Shown here: positions 6,603-15,496 of the stretch, piece by piece
Numbering within the stretch: the first letter of the stretch is position 1
How the letters are laid out: each line of letters starts with the position of its first letter
Assembly: GCA_021154325.1 (NCBI GenBank)
Contig: JAJKIR010000210.1
Span: forward strand, 1 to 40,746
Reading direction: 5' to 3'
Source: Gemmatimonas sp.
GTDB taxonomy: Bacteria > Gemmatimonadota > Gemmatimonadetes > Gemmatimonadales > Gemmatimonadaceae
DNA length: 40,746 nt
Program-made: the position numbers and the translations under genes
Notes under the pieces: generated by a model
Seen by the model: only the letters and a program-made list of their open reading frames with translations
Database searches by the model: none
What the model was told of the DNA's origin: nothing

Positions 6603-9011
6603 TCAGTCAGCGGGCGCACCGCGCTCGAGAGAGGCGAGCCTCGACGATTCAATCCAGCCTTCTCGCTGCTCGTCGAGAGTGACGAAGGTCCATGCGCCCT
6701 CGCGACGGATCGCGCGGGCGACCTCACCAACGAGCGCGGTGCCCTTGGCTTCACCGCCAAGCGCGGGATCGCTGCTCAGCTTAGCTGTGGTGCGCAGTAC
6801 ACCGAGGTCGCGCGCGGAGAGACGCTGATCGAGGTCGAGCCCTCCGAGGAGGAGAAGGATGCCAACGATCGCGGCGCCGTACGCCCAACGCCGCACGCCC
6901 ACGCGCCATGGGATCGCACGTCGAAAGGTCAGCGCGGCGGCGAGCACCCAGCCGGTGCACCAGATTACGAGAGCGGCGAACAAGGTCCCCGCGGACGACA
7001 CGGGCGGTACAAAACCTAACGAGCCGAGTGGCGTGTTCTGCGCGAGCTGGAGCCGGTCGCGGAGGTCGGCGGCCGCCGGCTCGAGCCGGAGGGCGCGCTG
7101 CCAGCCCAGAACCGCGATCGCTGTGTCTCCCGCCGCCCACGCGGACGTGCCGAGGTTAGCCCAGGCGTCAGGCGCCCACGTCGCGCGAGACGAAGCAGAA
7201 GCGAAGGCATCCCGGGCGCCGACGAAGTCGTGCGCGGCGTACGCACGCACTCCCGAATCGAACTGCTGACGTGCCTCATCCACGCCGAGCGCCCGCACCG
7301 TACCGATGGTGAGCGGCAGGGCGATGGCGATGAGCAGGCCGAGCACGGGCGGGAGCCGCAGTTGATGGCGGGGCAGCGCTTCGGCGTCGGTGGCGCGGGC
7401 GATCGCCACGGCCCGCTGGAGCGCATCGTTAGGCATCGCCGCCGACCGACCGTATGCCGCCTCGTCGAGCTGCCGGAGGAGGACCTCGGCATCGGCCGCG
7501 GTGGAGACGGAAACGCCAGCGCGGCGGAGTGCCCGCGCGAGAGCGCCGGACCGCGTGAACCGCTCGGAGCTGACGCCGAGGCGTTCGCCGAGGGCACTCG
7601 CGAAGGCGCGCCGGAGCTCGCAGGCGTCATGGAGCTCGGGACGAGTACGAGCGAGCGCGCGGAGTCGCGCCGCCGCGGAGAGCGTGGGCGAGCGGCGCGG
7701 CGTGCGCCTCACCCGGCCAATCAATGCGGGCAGCGGCGCGAGGGCGAGCGCGAGCCAGAAGTAGCCGCGCTCGTGAGGCGGCCGATCGATGGGGCCGCGA
7801 TAGCGCAAGCGCAGCGGCAGCAGAGGCTCGGCCCGCAGCGTGTCCACAACGGCGAGTGCGCCCGGTGCGATGGTGACGCGGGTGCCCGCCGCGGACGTCA
7901 CCGCATAACGACGCGTATCGGGATTGAAGTAGCCATAGCGGATCGGCGGGAGATCGAGCTCGCCCGCGACCTTGGGAGTCAGCACCCAATCGAATTCCTT
8001 GGCGCCGCGAATACGCCGTGCAGTGGAGTCCACCTGGACGCGTTCGTCCGCGCGCACGAGAGTGGCCCAGGGAATGTCGAGCTTGGGCGCGGGGAACAGC
8101 TTCACGTTGCCTGCTCCGGAGAGCCTGACCGTCAAAAGCATTGGATCGCCGACGCGTCCGCGTTGGGTGTCGAGCTTCGATGCGATTGCGAGGTCACCAA
8201 CGGCGCCGGTGTACTCGTTTGGCCGCCCCGCGGTCGGCGGCTCGACGGCGACGAGGATGGTGCTATCGGTGACCAGCTCGTGCGACTCTTCGCGGCTGAA
8301 GAAGCTCGACGAGAGCGGCAACGAATACACGAGCTGGGCCGGCGCGATGACGAAGCGGCCAGGCACCAATGGAAAGAGCGCACGCTGATAGACGAGCGCA
8401 TCGAAGCACCGCGTGCCGACCTTCCGCTTGGGCGGCTCACCGGTGACGGGTGGCAGGTCGTACGCGAGCATCGCCTGCATGTCCGGCGGAAAGAAGGTCG
8501 GATTGCGACGCAGACGGTCACGCACGGTCTCGTTGAGAAAAACCGCAACCTCGTAATTCGCCTGCTGTCCGACGTACACGGTCTCCGGCTCGGTGAGAGC
8601 GCGGAAATTCACGTCGAGGCTGGTGTCGATGCGCGCGCGCGCGACGACAGTGGGCACACCGTCGCCAGCGCGCGAGCCGCGGACGACGATTTTCAGTGGA
8701 CGCGACCGGATGGTGGCGTCACGGAGCCTCGCCTCGAATGGCGGAAGGGTGAACGTGCCCGACTGATCGGTGGTCAGAACGTATCTGAACTCGGCGATGA
8801 TCGAGCCGCCGTTGCGCGGATCCAGCTGCACGTGCGGCGTCACTGACGAGCGCAGCACATCGAACGGACGGAAGGTCGGCGCCACAATCTGCGGCGCAAT
8901 GCTTCCCGGTGCGCTCACCGCAACCGTGACCTCGACCGCGTCGCACGCGGCGACCGTCTCCGGCGCGTGCGCGACGATCGCAAGCTGCGCGAAGACGAGG
9001 AAGTGGATCAC
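6603..9011 (-). CDS. BatD-BatE-like fusion: BatD domain, TPR and SH3 domain
   Basis: An 802-residue envelope protein combining parts that are separate in classical aerotolerance (Bat) operons. A signal-like segment (MIHFLVFAQLAIVAHA) leads into a long BatD-like beta-rich periplasmic region (about 20-400), a membrane helix near 430, a cytosolic linker, another helix near 580, a TPR-like stretch (FDSGVRAYAAHDFVGARDAF onward, about 605-680) typical of BatE, two more helices (about 690-745) and a C-terminal bacterial SH3-like domain. The GTG at 9011 is preferred: it overlaps the stop of the preceding gene as GTGA and begins the signal peptide, while the upstream 79 codons of open frame are arginine-rich shadow. 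Probable role is a scaffold for the VWA partners BatA/BatB; biochemical function is unknown. Confidence 0.85.
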   Translation of the reverse strand: MIHFLVFAQLAIVAHAPETVAACDAVEVTVAVSAPGSIAPQIVAPTFRPFDVLRSSVTPHVQLDPRNGGSIIAEFRYVLTTDQSGTFTLPPFEARLRDATIRSRPLKIVVRGSRAGDGVPTVVARARIDTSLDVNFRALTEPETVYVGQQANYEVAVFLNETVRDRLRRNPTFFPPDMQAMLAYDLPPVTGEPPKRKVGTRCFDALVYQRALFPLVPGRFVIAPAQLVYSLPLSSSFFSREESHELVTDSTILVAVEPPTAGRPNEYTGAVGDLAIASKLDTQRGRVGDPMLLTVRLSGAGNVKLFPAPKLDIPWATLVRADERVQVDSTARRIRGAKEFDWVLTPKVAGELDLPPIRYGYFNPDTRRYAVTSAAGTRVTIAPGALAVVDTLRAEPLLPLRLRYRGPIDRPPHERGYFWLALALAPLPALIGRVRRTPRRSPTLSAAARLRALARTRPELHDACELRRAFASALGERLGVSSERFTRSGALARALRRAGVSVSTAADAEVLLRQLDEAAYGRSAAMPNDALQRAVAIARATDAEALPRHQLRLPPVLGLLIAIALPLTIGTVRALGVDEARQQFDSGVRAYAAHDFVGARDAFASASSRATWAPDAWANLGTSAWAAGDTAIAVLGWQRALRLEPAAADLRDRLQLAQNTPLGSLGFVPPVSSAGTLFAALVIWCTGWVLAAALTFRRAIPWRVGVRRWAYGAAIVGILLLLGGLDLDQRLSARDLGVLRTTAKLSSDPALGGEAKGTALVGEVARAIRREGAWTFVTLDEQREGWIESSRLASLERGAPAD

Positions 9012-10723
9012 CAGTCCTTCCCGCCCGGCGGCGGCTCGGAGCGAGTCTGCTTCTGCTTCTTCGCCTGAACGTCGCGCTCCTCGCGTGCCGCGCTGCCGAG
9101 GAGCTGGTCGGCCTGCTGCTGTCCGAGCCCACCCGTCGGCTGCGGCTTTTGTTGCTCTGGAGACGAGTTGGATTGACCACCACCCGCGCCACCGCCGCCT
9201 CCACCTCCGCCCTGCTGTTTCTTTCGAAGCGCGAGCTCGTAGTTCCACTTCGCGTCGAGATCGGTGGCACGCATCAGCAGCACCTTCTTGTATGCGGCGA
9301 GGGCGGCATCGAGTGGTTCATTCGCCGCCTCCTTCGGAGCGGCGAGACCCTGCTTGAGCTGCGCCAGACCGAGATTGAAGAGCGCGCGATAGCGCAATTC
9401 CGGATCGGTGGCGTCGGTGAGACGCTCGAGAACCTCAGCGGCGCCCTGGAGCGAGTCACCGGCGAGGAGCGCCGTGCCGTAGTTGTAGAGGATCTCCGGC
9501 CGCTTGTCGCCGCCGTCGATCGCGCGACGGTAGAGCTGCGCCGCCTGCTGGAAATTCTGCGACCGGTAGGCACGCGCGCCGTTCTCCGCAGGTGACGAAG
9601 ACGGCAGGACGCCGGCACAGCCGATCACGTAAGGCAGCAGCATGAGCGCGACCGCCGCCGCGGCGCTGACCGATGTTTCGGCGGCAGCGCTGCTCCGGCG
9701 ACGCCGGCCACGCCGCTCGGCGAGGAGCGTATCGAGCAGAAGTAACAGCACAGCTGGCAGAAGAAAGAGCTGGTATCGCGGCGTTCGCGACTCGCCGCTG
9801 ATCGTAGCATGTGCTTTGGTACGCAATCGCGCCAGCGCGCTCTTCACGAGCGCGGCCTTGTCGGTGCGCGACGCGTCGATGAAAGTGCCGTGGGCCGCCT
9901 CGGCGGCGGCGCGCAGAAAATCGGGGGTGTAGTGCGTCACCACCGTTTGACCGCCCTCGTCGCGCTTGGGGGTGGTGGTTCCGTCCGGATTCTTCACGGG
10001 AATCGTTGCTCCCTGCGTCGAACCGAAGCCGACGGTGACGAGACTGATTCCCTGATCGCCCGCGTGTTTGGCTTCGGCGATCACGTCGTTGACGTCCTCG
10101 AAGGCCTCGCCATCGCTCATGAGGACGAGTGCCTTGTCGGCTCCACTGTTGGAGAGCATGAGCAGATCCGAGCCCTGCCGGATAGCGCGCGCGAGGGAAC
10201 TACCCGCCTGCCCGACGACCGACGGATCGAGGTTGTCGAGGAAGAGCGAGAGGGCGCCGCCGTCGACCGTCATTGGGGTGAGGATGTAGCTCCGGCCAGC
10301 GAAGGCGATCAGGCCCGTGCGGTCGCCACGCGACTGGTCGATGAGGCGTCGCACTTCCTGCTTCATGCGCTCGAGCCGGTTGGGCCGCTCGTCAGTCGCG
10401 AGCATCGAGAGTGAGGCATCCAGCGCAAGCACCATGTCGATACCGCTCGTGCGCACGACATTGCGCTCCGCTCCCCAGCGCGGGCCGGCCACGGCGATCC
10501 CGACTCCGAGCGCCGCGGTGGCGACACGCGTGACGTGCCACCCGGGCGGACGCATCGCGTTAGGCGGAACGAGTCGCGCGACGACGTCCGGTGTACCGAG
10601 GCGCGCGAGCCGGGCAAAGCGCCGCCGATAGTTGTAGCGGAGAAGTACGATGACGAGCACCGGCAGCACGACGGCGAGTGGGAGCAGCCATGGATAGTCG
10701 AAATAGACGCCGAAGAGGATCAT
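9008..10723 (-). CDS. BatB-BatC-like fusion: membrane VWA protein with TPR tail
   Basis: A 571-residue protein. Two N-terminal membrane helices (about 10-30 and 65-80) are followed by a von Willebrand A domain with the metal-site motif DASLSM (D102-), SDGEAF and GDRTGLIAF. After a helix near 310-330 and another hydrophobic stretch with VIGCAG, TPR-like repeats follow (NGARAYRSQNFQQAAQLYRR and similar, about 390-500), then a glycine run and a Gln/Pro-rich tail resembling BatC. So it reads as BatB fused to BatC. The ATG at 10723 overlaps the batA stop (ATGA) and gives the expected hydrophobic N-terminus; an ATG six codons upstream is less likely. Confidence 0.88.
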   Translation of the reverse strand: MILFGVYFDYPWLLPLAVVLPVLVIVLLRYNYRRRFARLARLGTPDVVARLVPPNAMRPPGWHVTRVATAALGVGIAVAGPRWGAERNVVRTSGIDMVLALDASLSMLATDERPNRLERMKQEVRRLIDQSRGDRTGLIAFAGRSYILTPMTVDGGALSLFLDNLDPSVVGQAGSSLARAIRQGSDLLMLSNSGADKALVLMSDGEAFEDVNDVIAEAKHAGDQGISLVTVGFGSTQGATIPVKNPDGTTTPKRDEGGQTVVTHYTPDFLRAAAEAAHGTFIDASRTDKAALVKSALARLRTKAHATISGESRTPRYQLFLLPAVLLLLLDTLLAERRGRRRRSSAAAETSVSAAAAVALMLLPYVIGCAGVLPSSSPAENGARAYRSQNFQQAAQLYRRAIDGGDKRPEILYNYGTALLAGDSLQGAAEVLERLTDATDPELRYRALFNLGLAQLKQGLAAPKEAANEPLDAALAAYKKVLLMRATDLDAKWNYELALRKKQQGGGGGGGGAGGGQSNSSPEQQKPQPTGGLGQQQADQLLGSAAREERDVQAKKQKQTRSEPPPGGKDW

Positions 10724-11712
10724 GGCAGCGGCCCTCGCCATGCGCCGAGCAGGAGCTCGATAGTGAGTGCGAAGAGGGCAATTCCGAGCGGCCAGCGGAA
10801 GAGCTCCGTGAAGCGCACGTAGGATTTCGTCTGCACCGGCTCTCGCTCGAGCTGATCGATCTGCTCGTAGATGCGCTGCAACGCGGCGGCGTCTCGGGCG
10901 CGGAAGTACCGGCCGCCTGACGCGTTCGCGATGTCGGTGAGCAGCGGTTCATCGATGCGCACCGGACGGTTCTCGTACCGCAGTCCGAAAAGTCCACGGC
11001 CGACGGGGACGGGCGCCATCCCTTCAGTGCCGACACCGACTGTGTAGATCTTGATGCCGAATGCTGCGGCGGCCTTGCCAGCAGTGCGCGGGTCGATCGC
11101 ACCGCGGTTGTTCTCACCGTCGGTGAGAAGGATGATCACCTTCGATCGTCCCGGCGCGGTGCGCAGGCGATTCGCCGCCGTCGCCAGTGCGGTGCCGATG
11201 GCTGTGCCGTCCTCCAGTTGCCCGGGAGCAAGGTTGTCGACAGCGGCGCTCACGACGGGGTAGTCCGTCGTCAATGGAACCTGGGTGAGCGCTTCGGCCG
11301 CGAAGGCGACGACCCCGATGCGATCGCTCGAGCGGGCGGCGATGAATTTCTTGACGACATCCTTCGCGACCTCGATGCGATTCTGCGGCTGAAAGTCCTG
11401 CGCGAGCATGGAGCTCGACAGGTCGATCGCGAGGACGATGTTAATGCCCTGACTCGTGACATTCTCCGCGCGCGCACCGGAACGGGGGCGAGCGAGGGCG
11501 ATGATGGCGCCGGCGAGCAGGAGATTGCGAAGGATGAAGAGGAACGCCGTGACGCCGCGTCCCGCGCGCGGACCGCGCTCGAGCACGGGAACGCGGGAGA
11601 AGACGATAGCCGGCGGCCGATGGCGCCGCCGCCAGATCCACCAGACAGGAAGAGCGAGCAGGAGCAGCAGCGCCCAAGGGGAAACGAACTGCAGGCCCGC
11701 GAGGAAGCTCAT
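10720..11712 (-). CDS. batA: BatA-like membrane VWA-domain protein
   Basis: A 330-residue protein with N-terminal helices (FVSPWALLLLLALPVWWIW and FLFILRNLLLAGAIIALARP), a VWA domain with an intact metal-ion adhesion motif DLSSSM (from D97), threonine motif in PLTTDYP, and TDGENN, and a C-terminal membrane helix (WPLGIALFALTIELLLG). This is the classical BatA layout. Such proteins work with a MoxR ATPase, probably as membrane-bound assembly or stress factors; the exact substrate is not known for the family. ATG start at 11712 overlaps the stop of the preceding gene (ATGA). Confidence 0.9.
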   Translation of the reverse strand: MSFLAGLQFVSPWALLLLLALPVWWIWRRRHRPPAIVFSRVPVLERGPRAGRGVTAFLFILRNLLLAGAIIALARPRSGARAENVTSQGINIVLAIDLSSSMLAQDFQPQNRIEVAKDVVKKFIAARSSDRIGVVAFAAEALTQVPLTTDYPVVSAAVDNLAPGQLEDGTAIGTALATAANRLRTAPGRSKVIILLTDGENNRGAIDPRTAGKAAAAFGIKIYTVGVGTEGMAPVPVGRGLFGLRYENRPVRIDEPLLTDIANASGGRYFRARDAAALQRIYEQIDQLEREPVQTKSYVRFTELFRWPLGIALFALTIELLLGAWRGPLP

Positions 11713-12656
11713 GCTGCCCTCTGGGCCGGAGGTGCCGGCAGCGTGTTGGCGTGCTCCTGCGCGACGATCGCGCGCGCCTCGCGGCCGATCTCCTGGGCAC
11801 GCTCAGCGGTGACGGGGCGCCGCGCGAACTTGATGAGATCGGCCTCGTTCAGCACGCGGATGAGCCGGTCGTTAGGCACCGCGCGCTCGTCACGCAGGGC
11901 GGCGAGCAGCTCGGTGCTCGTGAGCGAGAGCGGCGCCATACGGTAGCGCGCGGCGAGATAGTCGCGGAGCACCTCGACGACGAGAGTCACGTACCGACCA
12001 CGCTCACCAGCCTCGACGAGCCGCAACGCTTCGATTCGCGCGAACTCACGCTCGGCGCGTGCGAACGGATCCGGCACCTCGATCGGGCGCCCGCGCCCGC
12101 GACGGCGCAACCACCACCAGAGAAGGAGAAGCACGAGGGCGAGCGCGGCAAGCGCGACCCAGAGCCACCACATCGGCGCGGCAAACTCGTACAGGGGCCG
12201 CGGAGGCTTGGGGATGCGTTGCGCCGTGTCCGCGGGGAGCACGCTGGCGACGAAGACCTTCCGGCCGGCGATGGGAATGCGGCGGCTGCGGCCGCCGACG
12301 GTGACGACGACGTCGCCTAACGTGATAAGCTGGTCGCCCACGTCCCACGCGGCGACGCGATAGTAGCCCCACTGGACGACGCCGCCAGAGTCTGGCCGCG
12401 TCTCGACGCGGACCGGGTCGAGGCCCTGCACCGCGCCGGTGGAGTCAGGCGCAGGAGGAAAAGCGACGGTAGCGCCTAACGGCGCGCGGATGCCGATCTG
12501 GACGAGAAAGGGATCACCGATGCGGACAGTATCGGGCTCGATGCCGACAGCTGCCTGCACGGGGATCGCTGCCCCGGTTGCCTGACCGCCGGCGGCGATG
12601 CTCTTGCCGACCAGCAGCGCCGACACCGCGAAGAGCCAAAGCCCGCGGCGTGTCAT
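11709..12656 (-). CDS. Small Bat-cluster membrane protein (DUF4381-like cytosolic part)
   Basis: A 315-residue protein: a signal peptide (MTRRGLWLFAVSALLVGKSIAAGG), a beta-rich periplasmic domain similar in style to a BatD segment (GIEPDTVRIGDPFLVQIGIR), one strong membrane helix (MWWLWVALAALALVLLLLWW, about 162-181), an arginine-rich stop-transfer and a helical cytosolic domain (YVTLVVEVLRDYLAARYRM, about 225-245). The position between DUF58 and BatA and this topology match the DUF4381-type protein of MoxR/VWA operons. The family name is a judgement from layout rather than a diagnostic motif. ATG start at 12656 overlaps the DUF58 gene stop (ATGA). Confidence 0.8.
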   Translation of the reverse strand: MTRRGLWLFAVSALLVGKSIAAGGQATGAAIPVQAAVGIEPDTVRIGDPFLVQIGIRAPLGATVAFPPAPDSTGAVQGLDPVRVETRPDSGGVVQWGYYRVAAWDVGDQLITLGDVVVTVGGRSRRIPIAGRKVFVASVLPADTAQRIPKPPRPLYEFAAPMWWLWVALAALALVLLLLWWWLRRRGRGRPIEVPDPFARAEREFARIEALRLVEAGERGRYVTLVVEVLRDYLAARYRMAPLSLTSTELLAALRDERAVPNDRLIRVLNEADLIKFARRPVTAERAQEIGREARAIVAQEHANTLPAPPAQRAA

Positions 12657-13639
12657 CGCCGATGCACGCGCGTCTCGCGCGAGCGGAAGAAGCGGAGCAG
12701 CGGCTCGATGATCCCGGAGTCCGTGCTGATCGGGATCTCGTCGATGGCGAGCCGGCGGAGCAGATGGCGGCGCTGCTCGCGATCGGCGGCGGTGCCCTGC
12801 TCGAACTGCGAGCGCACCTTCGGATCGCTCGTGTCGACGCTGATCGTGCGCCCGGACTCGGGGTCGACGAGCCTAACGACGCCGAGGTCAGGGAGCTGCT
12901 GCTCGCTGGGATCCTCGACACTGACGGCGACCAGGTCGTGGCGCTGCGCGAGGAGCTTGAGCGGCCGCTCGATTTCGTCGCTGAAGAAATCCGACACAAA
13001 AAAGATGATGGACTTGTGCGGGAGCATCTTGATCAGATAGTCGGTCGTACCCGCGATGTCGGTACCCGATCCTTCCGGCTCGAAGACGAGCAGGTCGCGG
13101 ATCAGGCGCAACGCGTGGCGACGTCCCTTTCGCGGCGGCACCACGTGCTCGACGTGATCAGTGAAGAGCAACGTGCCGACCCGATCGTTGTTGCGAATAG
13201 CCGACATCGCAAGCACTGCCGCCAGCTCGGAGGCGATCTCGCTCTTGAAGCGTTTACGCGTGCCGAAACGCTCCGAGCCCGACAGATCGACGGCGAGCAT
13301 CACCGTGAGCTCGCGCTCCTCGATGTAGCGTTTGACGTAGGGCCGTCGCATGCGCGCCGTGACGTTCCAGTCGATACTGCGGACTTCGTCACCCGGCTGA
13401 TACTCGCGGACCTCCGCGAACTCCATCCCCTGCCCCTTGAACACGGAGCGGTACTCGCCGGTGAAGAGCGAATTCACGAGCCCGCGCGTGCGGAGCTCGA
13501 TGAGCTTCACCTGACGCAGGATCTCGGGCGGAACACCGCGCGTCGGCGGCGCCGAATCCGGTCGATGAGCAGAGAGTAGCGGGCGGAGGGCGGAGGGTGC
13601 CCTCTGCCCCTCACGGGCTTTCGATCTTCGCCAGAACAC
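12653..13639 (-). CDS. DUF58 domain protein of the MoxR/Bat cluster
   Basis: A 328-residue cytosolic protein with the DUF58 signature: RGLVNSLFTGEYRSVFKGQG, FAEVREYQPGDEVRSIDWNVTAR (written in parts here: FAEVREYQPGDEVR then SIDWNVTAR), a following RYIEERELTVMLAVDLSGS, and VSDFFSDE. DUF58 is a VWA-like fold that partners MoxR ATPases. The start is a GTG at 13639, overlapping moxR by 29 bases; this is the least certain start in the cluster, since the first 35 residues (RRSKAREGQRAPSALRP and on) are low-complexity and no other good start exists before the conserved region. Confidence 0.9.
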   Translation of the reverse strand: MFWRRSKAREGQRAPSALRPLLSAHRPDSAPPTRGVPPEILRQVKLIELRTRGLVNSLFTGEYRSVFKGQGMEFAEVREYQPGDEVRSIDWNVTARMRRPYVKRYIEERELTVMLAVDLSGSERFGTRKRFKSEIASELAAVLAMSAIRNNDRVGTLLFTDHVEHVVPPRKGRRHALRLIRDLLVFEPEGSGTDIAGTTDYLIKMLPHKSIIFFVSDFFSDEIERPLKLLAQRHDLVAVSVEDPSEQQLPDLGVVRLVDPESGRTISVDTSDPKVRSQFEQGTAADREQRRHLLRRLAIDEIPISTDSGIIEPLLRFFRSRETRVHRR

Positions 13640-14585
13640 GCGTCACGATGTCGTCGCTGGTGACCTCTTCGGCTTCGGCCTCGTACGTCGTGAGCACGCG
13701 GTGGCGAAGCACGTCGGGGGCGATGGCCTTCACGTCGTCCGGCGTGACGAAGGCGCGGCCGCGAAGGAAAGCGTTGGCGCGTGAGGCCTGCGCGAGGGCG
13801 ATCGTCGCGCGTGGGCTTGCGCCGAACTCGATGAGCGGAGCCAGATCATCGAGCCCCGCCGCTGCCGGCTCGCGCGTGGCGTGGACGATGTCGACGATGT
13901 AGTCCATGATCCGCTCGTCCATGTACAGATCGGCGATGCGCGCGCGCGCGGCCATCACGGCCTCCGGTGTCGCAACGCGATCGATCGGAATCGCTTCGCC
14001 TCCGGCCATGCGACGCATGATCTCCTTCTCTTCGTCACGCGTCGGATAGCCGACGCGCAATTTGAGCATGAAGCGGTCGACCTGTGCTTCCGGCAGCGGG
14101 TAGGTGCCCTCCTGCTCGATTGGATTCTGGGTGGCGAGCACGAGAAACGGCTCCTCGAGCTTGAAGGTCGTGCCACCGATCGTCACCTGCTTCTCCTGCA
14201 TTGCCTCGAGGAGTGCCGCCTGCACCTTGGCCGGCGCGCGGTTGATCTCGTCGGCGAGAATGATGTTGGCGAAGATCGGTCCCTGCTTCACGAGGAACTT
14301 GCCCGTGGACTGATCGTAGACCTGCGTTCCAACCACGTCCGCGGGGAGAAGGTCCGGCGTGAATTGAATGCGATTGAACGTCGTGTCGATCGTTTCAGCG
14401 AGCGTTCGGACGGTGAGGGTCTTGGCGAGACCGGGAACGCCCTCGAGGAGCACGTGACCGCCGGTGAGGAGGCTGATGAGCAGTCGGTCGATCATGTAGT
14501 CCTGGCCGACGACGCGTTTCGCGACCTGGCGCGAGACATCCTGGATGAGGCGCGAATCCGCCCCCTGCGAAACCGATGTTGCCAC
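13611..14585 (-). CDS. moxR: MoxR-family AAA ATPase
   Basis: A 324-residue cytosolic AAA+ ATPase of the MoxR class, thought to act as a chaperone that remodels or activates partners carrying VWA/DUF58 domains. Walker A is GVPGLAKT (residues 49-56), Walker B is ILADEINR (109-116), followed by sensor motifs in ATQNPIEQEGTYPLPEAQ and the arginine finger region DRF, and a C-terminal helical lid. Start is GTG at 14585. It is the first gene of the twelve-gene run; a 122-base gap separates it from rluB upstream, where I find no convincing promoter, so read-through from rluB is possible. Confidence 0.95.
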   Translation of the reverse strand: MATSVSQGADSRLIQDVSRQVAKRVVGQDYMIDRLLISLLTGGHVLLEGVPGLAKTLTVRTLAETIDTTFNRIQFTPDLLPADVVGTQVYDQSTGKFLVKQGPIFANIILADEINRAPAKVQAALLEAMQEKQVTIGGTTFKLEEPFLVLATQNPIEQEGTYPLPEAQVDRFMLKLRVGYPTRDEEKEIMRRMAGGEAIPIDRVATPEAVMAARARIADLYMDERIMDYIVDIVHATREPAAAGLDDLAPLIEFGASPRATIALAQASRANAFLRGRAFVTPDDVKAIAPDVLRHRVLTTYEAEAEEVTSDDIVTRVLAKIESP

Positions 14586-14707
14586 GCGCGAGCTCCGTGT
14601 GCGTTGATGTGCGATGTGCGGCGCGTGCGTCCGAGCACGCGCGTGCGAGCGTCGTTACAAGTTTAGTACCGGCCAGCCCGGAGTTGCGCTCTCTCTCAGA
14701 TCCGCCG

Positions 14708-15490
14708 CTACTTTTTCCGTCGTACCCTTGCCCGAGGACGAGGTGCCGGCTCCGCGCTCGCCACTGTGCCCGTGATGTCGTGAATCTCGCGGAGCTCGTG
14801 GGGCGTGAGCTGCCGCGTGCCCCCGCTGGGGAGCGCGCCGAGCGACACCGGACCGAAGCGAACGCGCACGAGCCGATCGACGTCGAGATCGAGCGCCTCA
14901 CAGAGCCGCCGAATCTCACGCGAACGTCCCTCCGCGATCGTGACCTCGAACTCCCATTTGCTACGCCCGAGCGGACGGATCTCGACCGCTCTCGGTAACA
15001 CGACACCATCCTCGAGCTCGACGCCCTCGCGCGCGCGCGCCGCCGCGGTGCGTCCGTCGCCGTGGACCGTCGCGACATAGACGCGCTCGATCTCGCGACT
15101 GGGGTGCGTGAGCCGATGCGCCGCGTCACCATCGGTGGTGAGCAGGAGCACACCTTCGGTGAGATAGTCGAGGCGACCCACGTACGTGAGTCCCGGTGCC
15201 GCCGGCACGATGTCGAAGACCGTTCGCCGGCCCTGCGGATCGGAGCGTGTCGTCATCACGCCCGCTGGCTTGTTGAGCAGAAGCCAAGTGGCGCGCGCGG
15301 CGGACGGAATCGCGCCAATGCGCTTGCCATCCACAGCGATGTGGTCCTTCTCAGGGTCGACCGACTCGCCAATCTGTGCGACGTGATCGTTGACCGTCAC
15401 GCGACCGGCCGCCACCAGCTCCTCGGCATGGCGTCGTGAAGCAACGCCGGCGCGCGCGAGCGCGCGCTGGATGCGCATCGGCTCGGCCAC
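14708..15490 (-). CDS. rluB: Ribosomal large-subunit pseudouridine synthase B family (RluB/RsuA)
   Basis: An rRNA pseudouridine synthase. Residues 5-55 form an S4 RNA-binding domain (RIQRALARAGVASRRHAEEL), followed by the RsuA-family catalytic domain with the active aspartate in GRLDYLTEGVLLLT (D108) and EGRSREIRRLCEAL. The basic tail (RPRARVRRKK) is usual for the family. It starts at a GTG (15490), 6 bases after the scpB stop; the ATG four codons later (15478) is an equally good start and gives the conserved N-terminus directly. scpA-scpB-rluB is a widespread gene order, which supports the assignment to RluB rather than RsuA. Confidence 0.93.
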   Translation of the reverse strand: MAEPMRIQRALARAGVASRRHAEELVAAGRVTVNDHVAQIGESVDPEKDHIAVDGKRIGAIPSAARATWLLLNKPAGVMTTRSDPQGRRTVFDIVPAAPGLTYVGRLDYLTEGVLLLTTDGDAAHRLTHPSREIERVYVATVHGDGRTAAARAREGVELEDGVVLPRAVEIRPLGRSKWEFEVTIAEGRSREIRRLCEALDLDVDRLVRVRFGPVSLGALPSGGTRQLTPHELREIHDITGTVASAEPAPRPRARVRRKK

Positions 15491-15496
15491 GAACGG

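Noticed and set aside
7230..8846. 538-codon plus-strand open frame opposite the BatD fusion
   Set aside because: Composition is typical of antisense shadow; the minus-strand gene has recognisable domains over the same bases.
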